From assembly GCA_019751895.1 (NCBI GenBank), contig JAIEMU010000088.1, positions 1-50,001 on the forward strand: a DNA stretch of 50,001 bases, written 5' to 3'. A program made the position numbers and the translations under genes. The stretch comes from Sphingobacteriaceae bacterium (lineage in GTDB: Bacteria > Bacteroidota > Bacteroidia > Sphingobacteriales > Sphingobacteriaceae). The notes under the pieces are model-generated. The model had not been told where the DNA came from. It saw nothing but the letters and a program-made list of their open reading frames with translations, and ran no database searches. Below are positions 1-9,887 of this stretch, in pieces. Within the stretch, counting starts at the first letter, position 1; every line of letters begins with the position of its first letter.

Positions 1-2
1 GC

Positions 3-506
3 AAAGCAGCTAATCAAGATTATGTAAAAGCGCAATACAATTTAGCAATAATGTACCAAAATGGAGAGGGAACTTTAAAAGAGCTTAAACAAGCTTTCTA
101 TTGGTATAGCAAAGCAGCTAATCAAGATTATACTGCAGCACAATTCAATTTAGCAAATATGTACTACAATGGAGAGGGAACTTTAAAAGACCTTAAACAA
201 GCTTTCTATTGGTTTGGCAAAGCAGCTAATCAAGACTTAGCTGGAGCGCAATTCAATTTAGGAATAATGTACTATTATGGAGAGGGAACTTTAAAAAACC
301 TCAAACAAGCTTCCTATTGGTGGCGTAAAGCAGCTAATCAAGATCATGCTAAAGCGCAATACAATTTAGGAATAATGTACTATTATGGAGAGGGTGTTCT
401 AAAAGATAGGACAAAATCAGCTTTTTGGATAAAAAAAGCTGATAAGGGTGGAAGCGAAGATGCTAAAACATTTTTGAAAGAAAAAAAACTTGGTACTAAA
501 CCATAA
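3..506 (+). CDS. Sel1-repeat (TPR-like) protein, C-terminal part; gene runs off the left edge
   Basis: Repeated 36-aa units of the type AANQD..KAQYNLGIMYYYGEGTLKDLKQAFYWxxKA; the frame is open to the window start. Confidence 0.9.
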   Translation, partial: KAANQDYVKAQYNLAIMYQNGEGTLKELKQAFYWYSKAANQDYTAAQFNLANMYYNGEGTLKDLKQAFYWFGKAANQDLAGAQFNLGIMYYYGEGTLKNLKQASYWWRKAANQDHAKAQYNLGIMYYYGEGVLKDRTKSAFWIKKADKGGSEDAKTFLKEKKLGTKP

Positions 507-615
507 AGTGTGTAAGTTAAAAAAATTAAGGGTTTATAAGCCTCTTAATTTTTTAACTAATTTTAATTTACACAGTTTATGTTATAGTCTAACCTAAACA
601 CTTTATGGTTTAGTA
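490..615. repeat. Intergenic imperfect palindrome with terminator-like core
   Basis: ACTAAACCATAAAGTGT (about 494-510) is mirrored by ACACTTTATGGTTTAGT (about 598-614); inner stem AAAAAATTAAG...CTTAATTTTTT. Confidence 0.7.
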
Positions 616-642
616 TCTATAAATCATTCTTGTCGTATTGAT

Positions 643-1596
643 TTATTCTACCATTTTCAACAAATCACTTATGTCAGTATCAGGATTTGGTTTTTTTCGT
701 TTAATAATATCTAATACAATATCTGAAAAATATGGATAATTAACAGTTTCAAGATCGATCTCAAAAATAAATATTGAAAGTTGGGTTAAAATTTTGTTTA
801 ATTTTACTTGAAAAGGTTTGCCTTCCATTCCCTTTACACTTTCTTTTTTATCTATTTCAATAATAGCTTTTATAGCTGTGTTTAATTTGTCATTAACAGT
901 TTTGAAATTTTCTAAGTTTTCTTTTAATGCAGTAACTGATGTTGATGATTGCTTTATACTATTAACCTGAGAAATATGAAAATTTGTCTTCGTGGGATCA
1001 AATTTTTCTGTAAACAAAAATTTAGCCTTTAAATAAATTTCTAAATCTGCAATTATTTGTTTTATATCTGTATTTTCACCGATTAGCTTTTTATCTCTTT
1101 CTACAGAAGTGATGCTTGAAGAATTTATCAAGTCGTCAAAGCTCGTGTTTTTGTATGTGTTTTCAATTTGGTTAAAAGCTTCTTTTTTACCTTTTTCTTT
1201 TTCATCAGCAGCTTCGCTTTTACTTTTTTCATTAAGCACTTTATTTTCATCAACTTTTTGAGCGACTTGTTTTTTAAGGAAATTTATTGAATCTCTTTTT
1301 AAGGACAGTGTTTTTTCATTGGCCTCCTTTTCTGATTTAAATTTTTCTAATTCAGATAGCTGTTTCCTTAAACCTCCTATTGTATCTGTATATTTTTTTT
1401 TGCTATTCTGATGTTCTTTTGTCTGTTGTGTTTTAGTATCTTCAAGTTCTTTATTTTTAATTTTTTCTGTTTTCAAATCATTTTGAAGCTTGTTGATTTC
1501 TACAGCCTGTTTTCCGAATTTTTCTAAACAATCTTCTTGTGCATGAACATTACTAAATCTACATAACACTATAAATAATAATATAATTTTTTTCAT
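643..1596 (-). CDS. Secreted or lipid-exported coiled-coil protein with N-terminal signal peptide
   Basis: MKKIILLFIVLCRFSNVHAQ signal-like N-terminus, long Lys/Glu-rich heptad-like region; last gene of the SrfBC-like run. Confidence 0.7.
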   Translation of the reverse strand: MKKIILLFIVLCRFSNVHAQEDCLEKFGKQAVEINKLQNDLKTEKIKNKELEDTKTQQTKEHQNSKKKYTDTIGGLRKQLSELEKFKSEKEANEKTLSLKRDSINFLKKQVAQKVDENKVLNEKSKSEAADEKEKGKKEAFNQIENTYKNTSFDDLINSSSITSVERDKKLIGENTDIKQIIADLEIYLKAKFLFTEKFDPTKTNFHISQVNSIKQSSTSVTALKENLENFKTVNDKLNTAIKAIIEIDKKESVKGMEGKPFQVKLNKILTQLSIFIFEIDLETVNYPYFSDIVLDIIKRKKPNPDTDISDLLKMVE

Positions 1597-1614
1597 TTGG
1601 GTAATTTTTAAATT

Positions 1615-2538
1615 TTATTGAAAATACTCATACGCATTAGAACTATCTTCTTTCAATTTGCCTTCCAATTTAGCGTATTCAGTATCTAAATTAATTCCGA
1701 TATAGATGTCGTTGTATAAGTTATCTATCTCATTTTTTAATGGGGAAAACAATATATCATAATACTCTTTTTGAGATGAATACTTATCATACCTACCACT
1801 CCAATAGGTAATTTTATTATCTAAATATTTAACATGTGTTTTAAATAAAATTTGAGCCCCGGCACTTAAACTAGTTTTTAATCGTCTGCAATTTTTTACG
1901 TACTTATTTTCTAAATTGTTTTTTAAATATTTTTTAGAACGAATAATCATATTTGATGCCTTATAAACAGGAAATTCATTATTTAAATCAGCATAATTTG
2001 AAATCGATAATTTCGTAAACGAATTTATGAAGCCTGTTATTTCGTCATATTTAGCAAAAATATTAGTTATTTCATTCAGCTTTTCATCAACACGACTGTT
2101 CTTTTCCAGCTTCTCCGCTTCTCTACCGTATTTTTGTAAATCTTGATATTCGCTACGAATAAAAGCTAATTTTTTCAATTCCCAGTCCGAACCTTTAAAA
2201 ACATAAAATGCTTGTTCAATAAATTTTTCGGAGTAGGCAGCATATAATTGATTTGACAGATTTTCTTTCCACTGATCATTTTCCGACTGAGTATTTCCAA
2301 ATCTATTATTACTGTAATCATCTTCGATATAATATTTTATATCGTTGTAAGATTCTTTACAAAAAGAAGATTCTGGCACTTTTGTAAGTGCGTCAATTTT
2401 TTCTTCAATTTTATTTGTAAATTGATTTTGGGGCACTTGAATTTTCCCACTATCTGACACAGACATAAAGCCCCACAGTATAGCAACTGTAATAGCTCCT
2501 ATTACTATTATAGCTAATGTTATTTTTACTATTTTCAT
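1615..2538 (-). CDS. Single-pass membrane protein, unknown function
   Basis: N-terminal hydrophobic helix KIVKITLAIIVIGAITVAILWGFM; adjoins the next gene. Confidence 0.7.
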   Translation of the reverse strand: MKIVKITLAIIVIGAITVAILWGFMSVSDSGKIQVPQNQFTNKIEEKIDALTKVPESSFCKESYNDIKYYIEDDYSNNRFGNTQSENDQWKENLSNQLYAAYSEKFIEQAFYVFKGSDWELKKLAFIRSEYQDLQKYGREAEKLEKNSRVDEKLNEITNIFAKYDEITGFINSFTKLSISNYADLNNEFPVYKASNMIIRSKKYLKNNLENKYVKNCRRLKTSLSAGAQILFKTHVKYLDNKITYWSGRYDKYSSQKEYYDILFSPLKNEIDNLYNDIYIGINLDTEYAKLEGKLKEDSSNAYEYFQ

Positions 2539-4781
2539 TATTTATTTGAATTTTTTATGTAATCATTTAACGTAAGTTTCCCCCCTGAATTACCACTGTT
2601 TTTTGGATATGTTTTTGGGTTTTTGCCTAAAAATTTTGTCAAAACCGGATTATTTTTGAGATACGGGTCTTTTTCAACAGAAGTTTTACATCTATTAAAT
2701 TCAGGCACCCCACCTATTTCCCAAAATTTTAATGCAACTTCAATACTCGTTTTCACATCACCTGAAATATCTTTATCTTTCAGATTTTTTAATTCGCTTT
2801 TTTTTAATTCCTCACCTTTCAAATATTCAATAGCTTTGGCATCATCAACATTTGTTGGTGCTGGTACTAGTTTTGCACTTGTTGGTTTTTCTACTGGCGC
2901 CTCTCCTTTTTTTGGATGTTCTTTCTTTACCTCTTGCGTTTTACCTTCTGCATTCTCTGATGTAGTATTTTCTTTCTTTAGCTCCTCTACAATTTCATTA
3001 ATCTTTGTAGCGATTTGAGTCAAGGTTAGTTTTGAAACATCCCCAAGCTGGTTTTTAACTTCTTTGTATTGATCTTTCTCTACATTGTTCACGGCATTTT
3101 TAAACGACTCTTGTTTAGAACTATATGTGACGTTCTTTAAAGAATCAAAATTACATTCATTTATCTTGTTTCTCAGTTTGATTGCATTGTCAAGAAAATC
3201 GTTCTGTTTTTCCCAATCATTTTTATATTTATTTAACGTATCTAAAAACAGAGAATCTCCTTCTGAATAGATTTCTATTGTCTTAAGTGAAAGTGACGAT
3301 TTATCAAGTTTTGGTTCGTTGGGCTTATCTGTCATAAACAAATAAATTACAAAACCCACTAAACATAAAATCACCAAGCTTATTATTATTATTTTGTTTT
3401 CTACTATGAATGTTTTTATTTTGTTTGGAAATTTTCCCCCACCATCACTATCGATAGTAGGGCTGGCTTCTTTGGATTGTTGAGGTTGTGTGATTTTATT
3501 TTTTTTAACAAAAACTTCAAAAACTTCATTCTTTTTCTCAGGGATAAATTTTATGGTTTGGGTTTCATAACCATCAATTTTTATAGACTCGGTATATTCT
3601 TTTTTAATCTCATCATCACGAAAAGTAAGGTGTTTACTCTCTAGGGAAACCTTATTTTCATCTAGTATTTTCAATGTAATAGTTTTGACTTGAAAAGTAA
3701 GCGCACCTTTATCAATGTAATTAGGAGTAAGCTTTATTTCCCTTCCAAACTCATCTATTGTATACCCAATTGTCCATTCCTTACCTTGTTCTTCTCCTGA
3801 AAAAGTAATGCTATTTTCAGAAACGTGCTTTTCTAATGTGTCGCTTTTGCAAGTGATTTTAGCATTAGTTATTTCATTTCCTTTGCTATCATTTATTGTA
3901 ATTTTTACTCGTTTTTCAGTCGGAGTAAATTCAATTTTTTTATTACTTACATATATACAATGATCCTTTATTTCAAAATATTGATCGTTGACTAATTCTG
4001 ATAATTCCTTTTCAACAAAAAAATCTTCATGATATGTTTTTGAATATGTAATGGTTACATTATTTTTTATGGAGATTTTATCGCCATTATTTCGCAATTT
4101 ACCATTAGCTGTTATTGAAACATTACCGTTAGAATTATGTAGTTTGTATTTCTCTAAATCAATTTTGCCGGTAAGGTTGGCTTTTTGATCGTGTTTTATG
4201 ATATCAAGTATAAGCTGCGATTGATTTTCTATAAACAAAATTTGCTTATATTCTTTGTATTCTTCTTGATATGGTGCATCTAAATATTTTTCAATTTCAG
4301 AAATGTGATCATAAACAATATAAGCTGCGTCTTTACTGCCATATTGGAAATTTTCATCAGTTGAAATCGGGTTAATCTTTACATCAAAGCTATTGGCATT
4401 ATATTGAAACGACAACCAATCTTCTTGTTTTTGGTCATTTAATTTATAATCAGGGCAATAATTATGGACGTAACTATTTATTAACTCATCAAGCAAATTT
4501 TTAATATCAGCTCCTGACATTTTTTGGTTGGCAGACATAAAAATTGAAATACCAATATTGCCGATATTACCACGAAGGGTATCATAACCGATGATGTATT
4601 TTGTGAATATACAGCCTTCACCATTAAAAGCAATTGAGTAGGAGCTTTTACCATAATATTTTGAGCTGTTTTGAGCGTCTATGCGTTGTATATCCGATGC
4701 AAACTGATAAAACTCAGATGGCGTTGGTTTTGGATATAATGTATTATATCCATCTTTTCTTCCTTGAATAAAAATTTTCAT
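2538..4781 (-). CDS. 747-aa GTPase-associated/adaptor-like membrane protein (putative)
   Basis: Long ORF; globular N-terminus, beta-rich repeats, one TM (IIIISLVILCLVGFVIYLFM), C-terminal helical region; overlaps the 307-aa gene by 1 nt. Confidence 0.65.
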   Translation of the reverse strand: MKIFIQGRKDGYNTLYPKPTPSEFYQFASDIQRIDAQNSSKYYGKSSYSIAFNGEGCIFTKYIIGYDTLRGNIGNIGISIFMSANQKMSGADIKNLLDELINSYVHNYCPDYKLNDQKQEDWLSFQYNANSFDVKINPISTDENFQYGSKDAAYIVYDHISEIEKYLDAPYQEEYKEYKQILFIENQSQLILDIIKHDQKANLTGKIDLEKYKLHNSNGNVSITANGKLRNNGDKISIKNNVTITYSKTYHEDFFVEKELSELVNDQYFEIKDHCIYVSNKKIEFTPTEKRVKITINDSKGNEITNAKITCKSDTLEKHVSENSITFSGEEQGKEWTIGYTIDEFGREIKLTPNYIDKGALTFQVKTITLKILDENKVSLESKHLTFRDDEIKKEYTESIKIDGYETQTIKFIPEKKNEVFEVFVKKNKITQPQQSKEASPTIDSDGGGKFPNKIKTFIVENKIIIISLVILCLVGFVIYLFMTDKPNEPKLDKSSLSLKTIEIYSEGDSLFLDTLNKYKNDWEKQNDFLDNAIKLRNKINECNFDSLKNVTYSSKQESFKNAVNNVEKDQYKEVKNQLGDVSKLTLTQIATKINEIVEELKKENTTSENAEGKTQEVKKEHPKKGEAPVEKPTSAKLVPAPTNVDDAKAIEYLKGEELKKSELKNLKDKDISGDVKTSIEVALKFWEIGGVPEFNRCKTSVEKDPYLKNNPVLTKFLGKNPKTYPKNSGNSGGKLTLNDYIKNSNK

Positions 4782-4783
4782 AT

Positions 4784-6178
4784 TTATTTGTTAAAAATAT
4801 CTAAAATACTTTTTTTACTTCCCGCTATTCTTTCCAATAGAATTTTAACTATTTTTTTGGCGGAGGTTCCGTCAAAATCGCAAATTTCTTTAAAGTAAAC
4901 TTTACCCAATGAAAAAGGTTCTACTTCCAATTTACCTCCATTAATACTATATTTTTTACAACTATTTTTTATTGTGTTGATGAAGGATTTATAATTCTCC
5001 TGTAAATACGTTTTAGCAAAATTTACTCTTTGGTTATAATCATCTATTGCATTACCATCTTGGTCCAGCATCAAATCACTTTTTGTAAGCACGATATATA
5101 TCGCATCTGTTGATTTATTAAAAACATTATTATTTTCAAAATAGGTTGCAGCTGCCGCTAAATAGTCGCTTTGCGTTACACCGTTACCATCGGGTCTATT
5201 TTCTTTGTTATAATCTATAAAGAAAAAATGTATCTTACGATTATTGCTTTTTAAAAATCTATTTAAAGAATTAAAGGTGTCTTCGTGTGATTGAGTAGGA
5301 AATTGTAGCCCCGCATTCTTATTAAAAAAGCATTTAAAAATTTCACCACTCAATTCAATTAACGAGACTGAACGTTCTGCTTTTTCGTTTATATTCTTCA
5401 AAGAAAAGGGTAAGTATTGCGTTACTTCAAGTGGACTTGGGGCGGGAAGAAAATCGTCTGCCTCACCATTGTGGCTAAAAATATTTTTAAGTTGGTTGCT
5501 GTAGTTATAACCCGGTCCTGTTGCTATATTCAAATACCCGTCTTTATCTGCCATTTGCAATACGGCACCCAAAGCACACGTTTTACCCGATCCTGTGCCT
5601 CCCCAAAAATATACTTCTGTATATCCGTCAGGAATCGACGAAGGAGTTTCGCCTATTTGCAAAAAAGGAGCTTTAATATTATCTAAACTATTGATAGCGC
5701 TTGGTGGTATGTCACAATTATTAATAAGCTCTTCTTTCGTTATTGTTCCATTACCCAAATAATTTAATATGTCGTTAGCTGTATAGCTATTAGGATTTTG
5801 TTTAATTTTATCTAATATGTTCTGTTGTTGAGCCCTTTGTTTTCTTCTTTCGCTTTCTAAGTTATCTATTCTATCTTTGGCTTCACGCACATACTTACCG
5901 TTAGGTAAATTTGTAATATAGTCTCTTAATGAGTTCTCATTTCCATATTTTGCGCTTTCCCAAGCGGCATCGTCTTCATTATCCTTTTGAACTTGTAAAG
6001 CTGTAACCATTTTTTTTTTCTCTGCTTCTATACCAAGTATTGCTTTACGTTTAGTATTATCTAAATTGTTTGTAGCTTTTAATTCCTCAAGTGTTACAGT
6101 GCCTTTATTTATTGCATCGGCAAGTTGCTCTGCACTTAAGTCCTCAATGTTTTTTAAAACAAAATCTTTTTCTTCCAT
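4784..6178 (-). CDS. P-loop NTPase/GTPase-like protein
   Basis: Walker A GGTGSGKT; FFIDYN; TKSD (NKxD-like) motif; N-terminal repeated helical units (LADAINKGTVTLEEL / LNYLGNGTITKEEL). Confidence 0.7.
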   Translation of the reverse strand: MEEKDFVLKNIEDLSAEQLADAINKGTVTLEELKATNNLDNTKRKAILGIEAEKKKMVTALQVQKDNEDDAAWESAKYGNENSLRDYITNLPNGKYVREAKDRIDNLESERRKQRAQQQNILDKIKQNPNSYTANDILNYLGNGTITKEELINNCDIPPSAINSLDNIKAPFLQIGETPSSIPDGYTEVYFWGGTGSGKTCALGAVLQMADKDGYLNIATGPGYNYSNQLKNIFSHNGEADDFLPAPSPLEVTQYLPFSLKNINEKAERSVSLIELSGEIFKCFFNKNAGLQFPTQSHEDTFNSLNRFLKSNNRKIHFFFIDYNKENRPDGNGVTQSDYLAAAATYFENNNVFNKSTDAIYIVLTKSDLMLDQDGNAIDDYNQRVNFAKTYLQENYKSFINTIKNSCKKYSINGGKLEVEPFSLGKVYFKEICDFDGTSAKKIVKILLERIAGSKKSILDIFNK

Positions 6179-6201
6179 AGATCTATTCGTTTTTAATATG
6201 A

Positions 6202-7146
6202 TTATAATTCGTTATTTGATGATTTCCCTGTTCCAAACAAAAGTTTAAATCCTGGAAACCTAGTGTGTCGTTTAGTTACAAACCATGACAACAGCATGGC
6301 AACCCACGTCAATAATGCGAAAAGCAAAGAGGTGTCAGATGGTTTTTCAACCGTGGTAAAATGTTGTTTAATATCATCAAAGGCTAGTGGGTAAGTAAAA
6401 TCTTCTGATTGTTCACCGTTTTCACGCTTTTTTGAAATTTCAACTAAAGTAGATCGCCATTCGTTAGTTTTGGTTTCTATATCTACCACAACTTTTGTAA
6501 TTCCAATAGGTTTCCAACTGTTAGTTGTGTTTTTGGCACTTGATAGCCAATTCGTAGCTACTTCTTTAATTCCTTTCTGGGTTTTGGTATCGCTATAATT
6601 GGTAGGAAATAAATTTGCATTTATGTTTTCATTTTTTTTGTCTATTTGAGTTATATCTGATGTTCCGTTTTTAAAATCATAATTTGCATACTCACTTGGA
6701 TTTGTTGCTTTTGCAGATACAACACTTCGAAGTTTACTTTCATATAATTTTTTACGGTTATCGACATACGATTCGTAAGCGGGAAACATTTCTTCGGCTT
6801 GTGTAATGCTTGTTTGTATTTTGCTTACTATTTCACTTTCATTTGCCGATACAGTGAAATAATGCGAAAACGGCATATAGGTGAAAAGTCCAAGCAAGAA
6901 TGTAAATACAGCCAATAATATTACTTCCCACCAAAAACATCTTTTAAAATCAACACTTGTTCGTTTTAATTGTTTGGCCATAAAGGCAGTACTGAATAAA
7001 ACTATAGTAATTAATAATGCTACCGTAATGCTTTTGGGTATGTCATCTAAAGTTAAAAAGCTTGTACCTAAAAAACATATAAAACCAAAACCTAATGCGG
7101 TTAAAATGGTAATTACATCTGCTAATGAAAATTTTGATTGGTTCAT
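6202..7146 (-). CDS. Multi-pass membrane protein, unknown function
   Basis: Several hydrophobic helices near the N-terminus and one near the C-terminus (LLFALLTWVAMLLSWFV). Confidence 0.7.
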   Translation of the reverse strand: MNQSKFSLADVITILTALGFGFICFLGTSFLTLDDIPKSITVALLITIVLFSTAFMAKQLKRTSVDFKRCFWWEVILLAVFTFLLGLFTYMPFSHYFTVSANESEIVSKIQTSITQAEEMFPAYESYVDNRKKLYESKLRSVVSAKATNPSEYANYDFKNGTSDITQIDKKNENINANLFPTNYSDTKTQKGIKEVATNWLSSAKNTTNSWKPIGITKVVVDIETKTNEWRSTLVEISKKRENGEQSEDFTYPLAFDDIKQHFTTVEKPSDTSLLFALLTWVAMLLSWFVTKRHTRFPGFKLLFGTGKSSNNEL

Positions 7147-7167
7147 TTTTATTTATTTATCTTATGA

Positions 7168-9882
7168 TTATTTATTTTTCAATGTAAAAGAACATATTTT
7201 TATAGTTTCTTTTTCTTTTTTAATTATTCCCTCAAAGTTTTCAGTTTTATCTCCATATTTTACAGTTATTTTGTATGGCGTATCTTTAATGTTTATATGT
7301 CTTTTAAAGTATGATAGATAAACATTGTAAGTGCCTTTGGGTGCTTTTCCCTTTTGCCAAAAAATATTTTCAATAGGTTTTGTATTGTCGGGATATTCTA
7401 CATTCATATCAAACTCTAGCTGTCCTCCACTTGGCACAGAGCGATTTTTAAAAAAAATGGTATGCCCATTAGGGTCTTTACAAATTAAATCCAAATCATT
7501 GTAATTACCCCAACGTAATAATACCTGCACATCACCCGATGAAGGTTTGGTCGTACAATCGGTAGCTTCACCTGTTTTTACTTTTTGTAATGCTTTGTCT
7601 ATTTGGATTAATTTAGCAATGTTTCCTTTTGTTTGTAACCCTGTGCTTTGCAAAATACAGATAATTTGTTTGGTAGTAAGACTTTTATTTATACTTTTCA
7701 TTAAAGCAACAGCACCTGCAACAATTGGAGCAGCCATACTTGTCCCGTCCATTGTTTTATAGCTGTTATTACCAACACAACTGAAAATACCAACCCCTGG
7801 AGCAGATATAGTTGTATGTTTTCCATAATTACTAAAATGACTTTTACTATAAGTACTCTTGTTCTTGTTAATAGCCGAGACTACAATAAAATTATCAGGA
7901 CGTTGCAGTGCATCAATACCGGCAAGTACATTGTCGTTTCCGGCCGCTACTACTATTGTAGCTTTATGTTTTGAAGCAATTCTTGAAATTTCTAACCACA
8001 ACCGTTCTTCCTCTTTAGAATGATTGTTAATTAAATTTTGTTGTGCATTTTTGGATAATTTAGATAGGCCTGTATGACTGTTCCCTAAAGATACATTTAT
8101 TACATCAGCACCCTGATAAATGGCATACAAAATCCCATCCAAAACAGAAGAAGTTGTCATCATTCCATTTTTATCTGCAACTTGAATAGGCATAAACTTA
8201 CAATTAGGAGCAACGCCACAAATACCTTTCCCGTTGTCGGCAAGTGCAAGTGCTGTACCGGCAACATGTGTGCCATGGTCAATTTTTTGAGGAAATATTT
8301 TTTGTGAATGCAACCAAACATTATAAGGTTTTACAACTTTACTACTTAATTCAGGGTGATTTAAATTAAAACCATTATCTACAATGGCAACTGTAATTTT
8401 TTCAGAACCCTTGGTAATATTCCACGCCAAGGGTGCTTTAATAGTGTTTAGATACCAAGATTTATTTTGGTCCGAAAATGCGGGGTCGCTTGGCGTATCA
8501 GTACCTTCAAAACAAGCTTCACCAAATACAAAAAGGTTATATTTGGGAGCAAAATCAGTAGGTATTTCATTTTTTAGTTTTTCATATTCTTCCGAAGGTA
8601 TTTCTAATTGCATCCGTTTTACTACATCATCATAATAAATGATTTTATATTTAACTTCTGGATATTTCTTTTTAAAATCTCTTGCCAAATCAAGTATAGA
8701 TTTGGTTTCATTTTCCATTATAATATTCAAACGATTAGCAATGACTGAAGGATTTCCGGGTTTAATTCCTGGGTTTTCGTCTATTGGCGGCATTACACCT
8801 TGATAAGGAGGTAAAACATCCTTAAAATCTGGTGGAGTTGGAACAGGTTTATATGGGTTTTCAGGATCGTAAATACCTCCTTTATTTTCATCAGCAACAT
8901 CATTTCCAGAATTAGGAATATCACGATGCACAGCATTTTCATCATCATTTACACCGCCTGTATGCGAATTGCAACCACGAAACAACCAAGAACACAGAAA
9001 TAAAAGTAAGATGATTAGTAACAACCAAAAAAGCCATTTCAAACAACCACTACCTGTTAAAAACAACCATAATCGTTTCCACCAAGGTTGTTTTTTAGGA
9101 GAGACAATTATTGGTGGTATTTCACGATATTGAGCGGTAAAAATTTCATCTCCGTAAACACTAAAATTCTTTGGATCTTCGTTCCATCCAATAAATTCGT
9201 AACCTTCTTTTTCTTCTACTTTTGGAATTTCACTTTCCCAAACAGAATCGCCTGCATATTTTGAATATTCGCTTTGTCCGTAGATTCTGCCATTGTCTCC
9301 CGCATTAAAACGAACTGTAAATGGGTTGATGATTGAAGGACTCTCCAAAGTTTCTTGTTTAGTTTCTTCAATAGGAGTTTCTATTTGCGGCTTTTTTTTA
9401 ATTAAATTCTTACGAATTACACTAAAATCTTCACGTACATTTTCACGTAATTGCATACCCCAAGCAGCCAAAACAACTTTGTTATCATAGCAATAAACAA
9501 AGCGGTCGTCTAAATATTTTATTGCATTTGAAAGAAATATTGCTTCATCTGTTTTACCAGTATTTTTTAGTTCTTCAATTTTGTTATGATAATAAGCAAG
9601 CGTATCATTTTTTAAATTTTGATATTTAGTATAATCATTACCTTGTAATTCCGCAAAAACTTGAGGCTCTTCATTGGCAATTTTACCTTGAAATTCTATT
9701 TTATTACCATCATTTACTGGATATGAAATGAAATCTTGATATTTAGAATCAATATGATTTTTAATAATATTAGCAAGCGAATTATATCGGTCAAAAATTG
9801 TCTTTCCTTCAATAATTTGAATAGATTTGAAATACCTCAAATCGGTACTAAACAAGGGTTCGTGGTTAATTACTTTTGCCAT
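7168..9882 (-). CDS. Membrane-anchored subtilisin-like (S8) serine protease with InlB-type repeat and C-terminal beta-sandwich (DUF2135-like)
   Basis: Triad contexts VAIVDNGFNLNHPEL (D), DHGTHVAGT (H), GTSMAAPIVAGA (S); TM segment CLKWLFWLLLIILLLFLCSWLF; InlB-like GYEFIGWNEDP...FTAQY; C-terminal WGNYNDLDLICKDPNGHTIFF...SGGQLEFDMN. Confidence 0.85.
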   Translation of the reverse strand: MAKVINHEPLFSTDLRYFKSIQIIEGKTIFDRYNSLANIIKNHIDSKYQDFISYPVNDGNKIEFQGKIANEEPQVFAELQGNDYTKYQNLKNDTLAYYHNKIEELKNTGKTDEAIFLSNAIKYLDDRFVYCYDNKVVLAAWGMQLRENVREDFSVIRKNLIKKKPQIETPIEETKQETLESPSIINPFTVRFNAGDNGRIYGQSEYSKYAGDSVWESEIPKVEEKEGYEFIGWNEDPKNFSVYGDEIFTAQYREIPPIIVSPKKQPWWKRLWLFLTGSGCLKWLFWLLLIILLLFLCSWLFRGCNSHTGGVNDDENAVHRDIPNSGNDVADENKGGIYDPENPYKPVPTPPDFKDVLPPYQGVMPPIDENPGIKPGNPSVIANRLNIIMENETKSILDLARDFKKKYPEVKYKIIYYDDVVKRMQLEIPSEEYEKLKNEIPTDFAPKYNLFVFGEACFEGTDTPSDPAFSDQNKSWYLNTIKAPLAWNITKGSEKITVAIVDNGFNLNHPELSSKVVKPYNVWLHSQKIFPQKIDHGTHVAGTALALADNGKGICGVAPNCKFMPIQVADKNGMMTTSSVLDGILYAIYQGADVINVSLGNSHTGLSKLSKNAQQNLINNHSKEEERLWLEISRIASKHKATIVVAAGNDNVLAGIDALQRPDNFIVVSAINKNKSTYSKSHFSNYGKHTTISAPGVGIFSCVGNNSYKTMDGTSMAAPIVAGAVALMKSINKSLTTKQIICILQSTGLQTKGNIAKLIQIDKALQKVKTGEATDCTTKPSSGDVQVLLRWGNYNDLDLICKDPNGHTIFFKNRSVPSGGQLEFDMNVEYPDNTKPIENIFWQKGKAPKGTYNVYLSYFKRHINIKDTPYKITVKYGDKTENFEGIIKKEKETIKICSFTLKNK

Positions 9883-9887
9883 AATTA

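Noticed and set aside
490-615. Palindromic repeats as integron attC sites
   Set aside because: No paired GTTRRRY/RYYYAAC core sites and no integron integrase seen in the window.
2623-3018. 131-aa plus-strand ORF
   Set aside because: Antisense to the well-supported 747-aa gene; Phe/Ser-rich composition typical of shadow ORFs in AT-rich DNA. Same for most other short ORFs antisense to long genes.
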